Part shown: positions 40,344 to 42,384 of the stretch, piece after piece
Layout of the letters: each line of letters starts with the position of its first letter
How positions within the stretch are numbered: the first letter of the stretch is position 1
Source: Paracoccaceae bacterium
Lineage (GTDB): Bacteria > Pseudomonadota > Alphaproteobacteria > Rhodobacterales > Rhodobacteraceae
Assembly: GCA_947504705.1 (NCBI GenBank)
Contig: CANNIA010000030.1
Coordinates: forward strand, 1 to 42,384
Length of the DNA: 42,384 bases
Reading direction: 5' to 3'
Notes under the pieces: generated by a model
Database searches by the model: none
Told to the model about the DNA's origin: nothing
What the model saw: only the letters and a program-made list of their open reading frames with translations
Translations under genes and position numbers: made by a program

Positions 40344-41996
40344 ATGCAGGCTGAGATGATCATCACCAATGCGAAGGTTCTGACCATGGACCCGGCGCAC
40401 CCGAGGGCGGAAGCCGTGGCTTTGGGTGGAGGGCGCATTCTGGCGGTGGGCAGCTGGGCCGAGGTTGAAGCGCTTGCCGGGTCGGGGTGCAAGGTGATGG
40501 ATGTGGGGGGGCGGACGCTGCTGCCGGGCTTTGTGGAAAGCCATCTGCATCTGGTTCTTGGTGCGAACGAATTGACCCAGTTGCAGCTGGGCGGCGTAAG
40601 CGGGTTTGACGCGCTCGCCTCGGCATTCCGGGCCTATGCGGTGGCGAACCCCGGTCTGCCAATGGTGATGGCGCAGGGGGCGGCCTATGAAATCCTGGAG
40701 CATTCAGTAACGCGGGTCGATATGGATCGGGTGATTGCGGACCGCCCCATCGCGATGATGTCGCCGGACCACCACACGGTCTGGGCCAATACGGCAGCCC
40801 TGACGGCAGCGGGGCTTTTGCACGGGGCCGAGATGCCTGCGGGGCATGTCGTGATGATGGGGGCAGATGGCACGGCTACTGGTGAGCTCCGCGAGTTCGA
40901 GGCCTTCAGCCCGGTGCTGGCGCTGACGGGTGATCTGCATCTGCAGCTGGGGATTGCCACGGGCGAGGAACCGAACCCCTGGCCAAGTGCCGAACAGCGG
41001 GCGAAGGACAAGCAGAAGGTGGCGGCGGGTCTGGCGCATTGCGCGGCGCATGGGATCACCAGCATGGTGAACATGGATGGCAACCGTTATACTTGCGTGC
41101 TGCTTGCCGAGATGGAGGCGGAAGGTACGCTGACCGCGCGGGTCAAGGTTCCCTTTCATTTCAAGCCACATATGGAACTGTCCGAGTTGGAGCGCGCCAG
41201 CGCTCTGACGGCGGAGTTCACCAGCGACTGGGTGAGTTCGGGCTTCGTGAAGATGTTCATGGACGGGGTGGTCGACAGCCGCACGGCCTATATGCTGCAG
41301 GACTATCCCGAAACGGTGGAACGGGGCGAACCCCTGTTTGAGGCCGAGCGGTTCAAGGAGATCTGCCGCGCAATCTCGGCGAGGGACCTGCAGATTGCGG
41401 TCCATGCCATCGGCGACGGGGCTGTGCGCCAGACGATTGACGGATACGAAGCGGCAGGTCGGCCCGATTTGCGCCACCGGATCGAACATATCGAACTGAT
41501 CGACCGGAACGATGTGCCAAGGCTGGGAGCCCTGGGGATCACCGCAAGCGTACAGCCGCCCCATCCGCCGGGTGCGATGGATTTCCCGATCTCGTCGATG
41601 GAGCATGTCTTCCACCGCAACCGTTGGAAAGACGCATATCTGACCCTAACCCTTGTCGAACACGGCGCGCCGTTGGCCTTTGCCAGCGATTGGCCGGTGA
41701 CAGATGTCAGCGTGATGCGTGGCATTCAGGCGGCGCTGACGCGCGTACCCTATGAGGGTTGTCAGGATGAACGGGTCGGGCTGCTGGAGGTGCTGCGGGC
41801 CTATACGGCAGGCGGGGCCCAGGCTGCGCATATGGAGGGTCTGACGGGAACTCTGCGGGTCGGGATGGCGGCGGATCTGGTGCTGATCGATGGGGATATC
41901 GAGGCGATTCCGGCGGAAAAGATGGGCCAGACGGGAATCGCCCTGACGATTGCGGGGGGCAGGGTGACGCATGACCCCGGCAAACTGGCACCGTAA
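40344..41996 (+). CDS. YtcJ-like amidohydrolase (Amidohydro_3)
   Basis: This is a 550-residue metal-dependent amidohydrolase with a TIM barrel and a split beta-sandwich. The first metal motif is GFVESHLHLVLG, further ligands are in IAVHAIGDGAVRQTIDGY, HRIEHIELID and FASDWPVTDVSVM. The ends (IITNAKVLTMDPAHPRAEA and GTLRVGMAADLVLIDGDIE) form the sandwich. The usual substrates of this group are N-substituted amides or formamides, but few are known. It follows the ureohydrolase by 61 bp, separated by the intergenic repeat, and could be co-transcribed. Confidence 0.88.
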   Translation: MQAEMIITNAKVLTMDPAHPRAEAVALGGGRILAVGSWAEVEALAGSGCKVMDVGGRTLLPGFVESHLHLVLGANELTQLQLGGVSGFDALASAFRAYAVANPGLPMVMAQGAAYEILEHSVTRVDMDRVIADRPIAMMSPDHHTVWANTAALTAAGLLHGAEMPAGHVVMMGADGTATGELREFEAFSPVLALTGDLHLQLGIATGEEPNPWPSAEQRAKDKQKVAAGLAHCAAHGITSMVNMDGNRYTCVLLAEMEAEGTLTARVKVPFHFKPHMELSELERASALTAEFTSDWVSSGFVKMFMDGVVDSRTAYMLQDYPETVERGEPLFEAERFKEICRAISARDLQIAVHAIGDGAVRQTIDGYEAAGRPDLRHRIEHIELIDRNDVPRLGALGITASVQPPHPPGAMDFPISSMEHVFHRNRWKDAYLTLTLVEHGAPLAFASDWPVTDVSVMRGIQAALTRVPYEGCQDERVGLLEVLRAYTAGGAQAAHMEGLTGTLRVGMAADLVLIDGDIEAIPAEKMGQTGIALTIAGGRVTHDPGKLAP

Positions 41997-42384
41997 CAGG
42001 TGCGGAGACTTTCTAAGCTACTGATATTGCATAGTAAGACGACGGTTCCGAAAAAATCGTCATCTTGGTGTCATTTTCTGCTTGCGGGTTCTGGGGGCCA
42101 GACGTAAAAGCCCCCTCACCGAAACGGACCAGCGATGGAACGGGACGGGGGCGGCGAGAAAATCGTCGCAGGATATCTGGAGGCACGACGGCAGTTACGC
42201 CAGAAGTTCTGGTGTGCTGCAAGTTTTGTGTCCGCGCTCTTTGAAGTTATTTGGTTAATGAAGGGATATGCGGGCGGTTTGGGCGCATCGGCGTCTGATC
42301 GCAGCATATCGGCCTAGTAGGGTGAGCAATCATCCGATGATCTAGGTGTCAGCTTCACTACTTGTGGGTCACGTTGTTCGCAAG
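41997..42384. other. Right edge, no gene recognised
   Basis: Frames at 42135-42317 (plus) and 42013-42222, 42116-42307 (minus) have no ribosome site or recognisable domain. The composition falls toward AT near 42230. A terminator for the amidohydrolase gene is not obvious. A gene entering from beyond the window cannot be excluded. Confidence 0.4.

Noticed and set aside
42013-42317. Short frames at the right edge, including a 60-residue plus frame
   Set aside because: No ribosome site at the right distance and no domain. A gene reaching in from outside cannot be judged.

Overview
The window looks like chromosome of a Rhodobacterales (Paracoccaceae, Rhodobacter/Gemmobacter-like) alphaproteobacterium. 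The evidence is the high GC with strong third-position GC bias, a cytochrome c2-like gene beside aa3 oxidase subunit I, carA beside a GatB/YqeY gene, the holB-tatD-MBL string, and non-phosphorylative sugar acid genes. No rRNA genes, CRISPR array or complete prophage were seen.

Layout. 1-147: right end of an IS5-family insertion sequence cut by the window edge. 319-2344: a small coiled-coil protein, then a TetR regulator divergent from pspA-yiaAB, with three TGAAC-N3-GTTCA palindromes between them. 2378-6092 (minus): sugar-acid operon (dehydratase, Gfo/Idh sugar dehydrogenase, aldose epimerase) with a promoter bracketed by an inverted repeat. A HAD nucleotidase and a divergent GntR regulator lie just upstream. 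7645-9528: a GT2 glycosyltransferase with an N-terminal MshEN/GspE-N domain. 9596-11389: carA and yqeY, divergent. 11390-12650: AT-richer accessory insert with a frame-interrupted deoxyribosyltransferase/TIR-like gene. 12701-15781 (minus): ctaD, cycA, lipB. 15884-17557: secreted peptidoglycan-binding protein preceded by a short leader ORF. 17661-17747: tRNA-Leu(GAG). 18063-22591: polyamine-type ABC transporter (ATPase, binding protein, two permeases). 22588-26319 (minus): AEC transporter, then an MBL-tatD-holB operon. 26335-27431: gene-poor, with one small membrane protein. 27432-32903: cyanophycin locus (cphB, cphA and a Mur-ligase paralogue). 32986-36808: ctaA, M32 carboxypeptidase and MFS exporter, the last two coupled by 4-nt overlaps. 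37205-39143 (minus): bactofilin, crotonase and an outer-membrane protein with no visible start codon. 39320-41996: ureohydrolase and YtcJ-like amidohydrolase.

How the genes work together. CphA would make the Asp/Arg storage polymer and CphB would cut it; the guanidino hydrolase nearby could use arginine-derived products. ctaD, ctaA and cycA all serve the aa3 respiratory branch. The dehydrogenase/dehydratase/epimerase set fits oxidative breakdown of L-arabinose or D-galactose; the later enzymes are not in the window.

Best candidates for something undescribed: the cyanophycin locus with a Mur ligase lacking ATP-grasp, the MshEN-GT2 fusion, the deoxyribosyltransferase-like gene interrupted at a T7 heptamer, a composite intergenic element present twice at identical internal spacing (26377 and 36811), and the leader ORF ending on the start codon of the 15884 gene. 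All functional calls come from reading the sequence; no database search was run.
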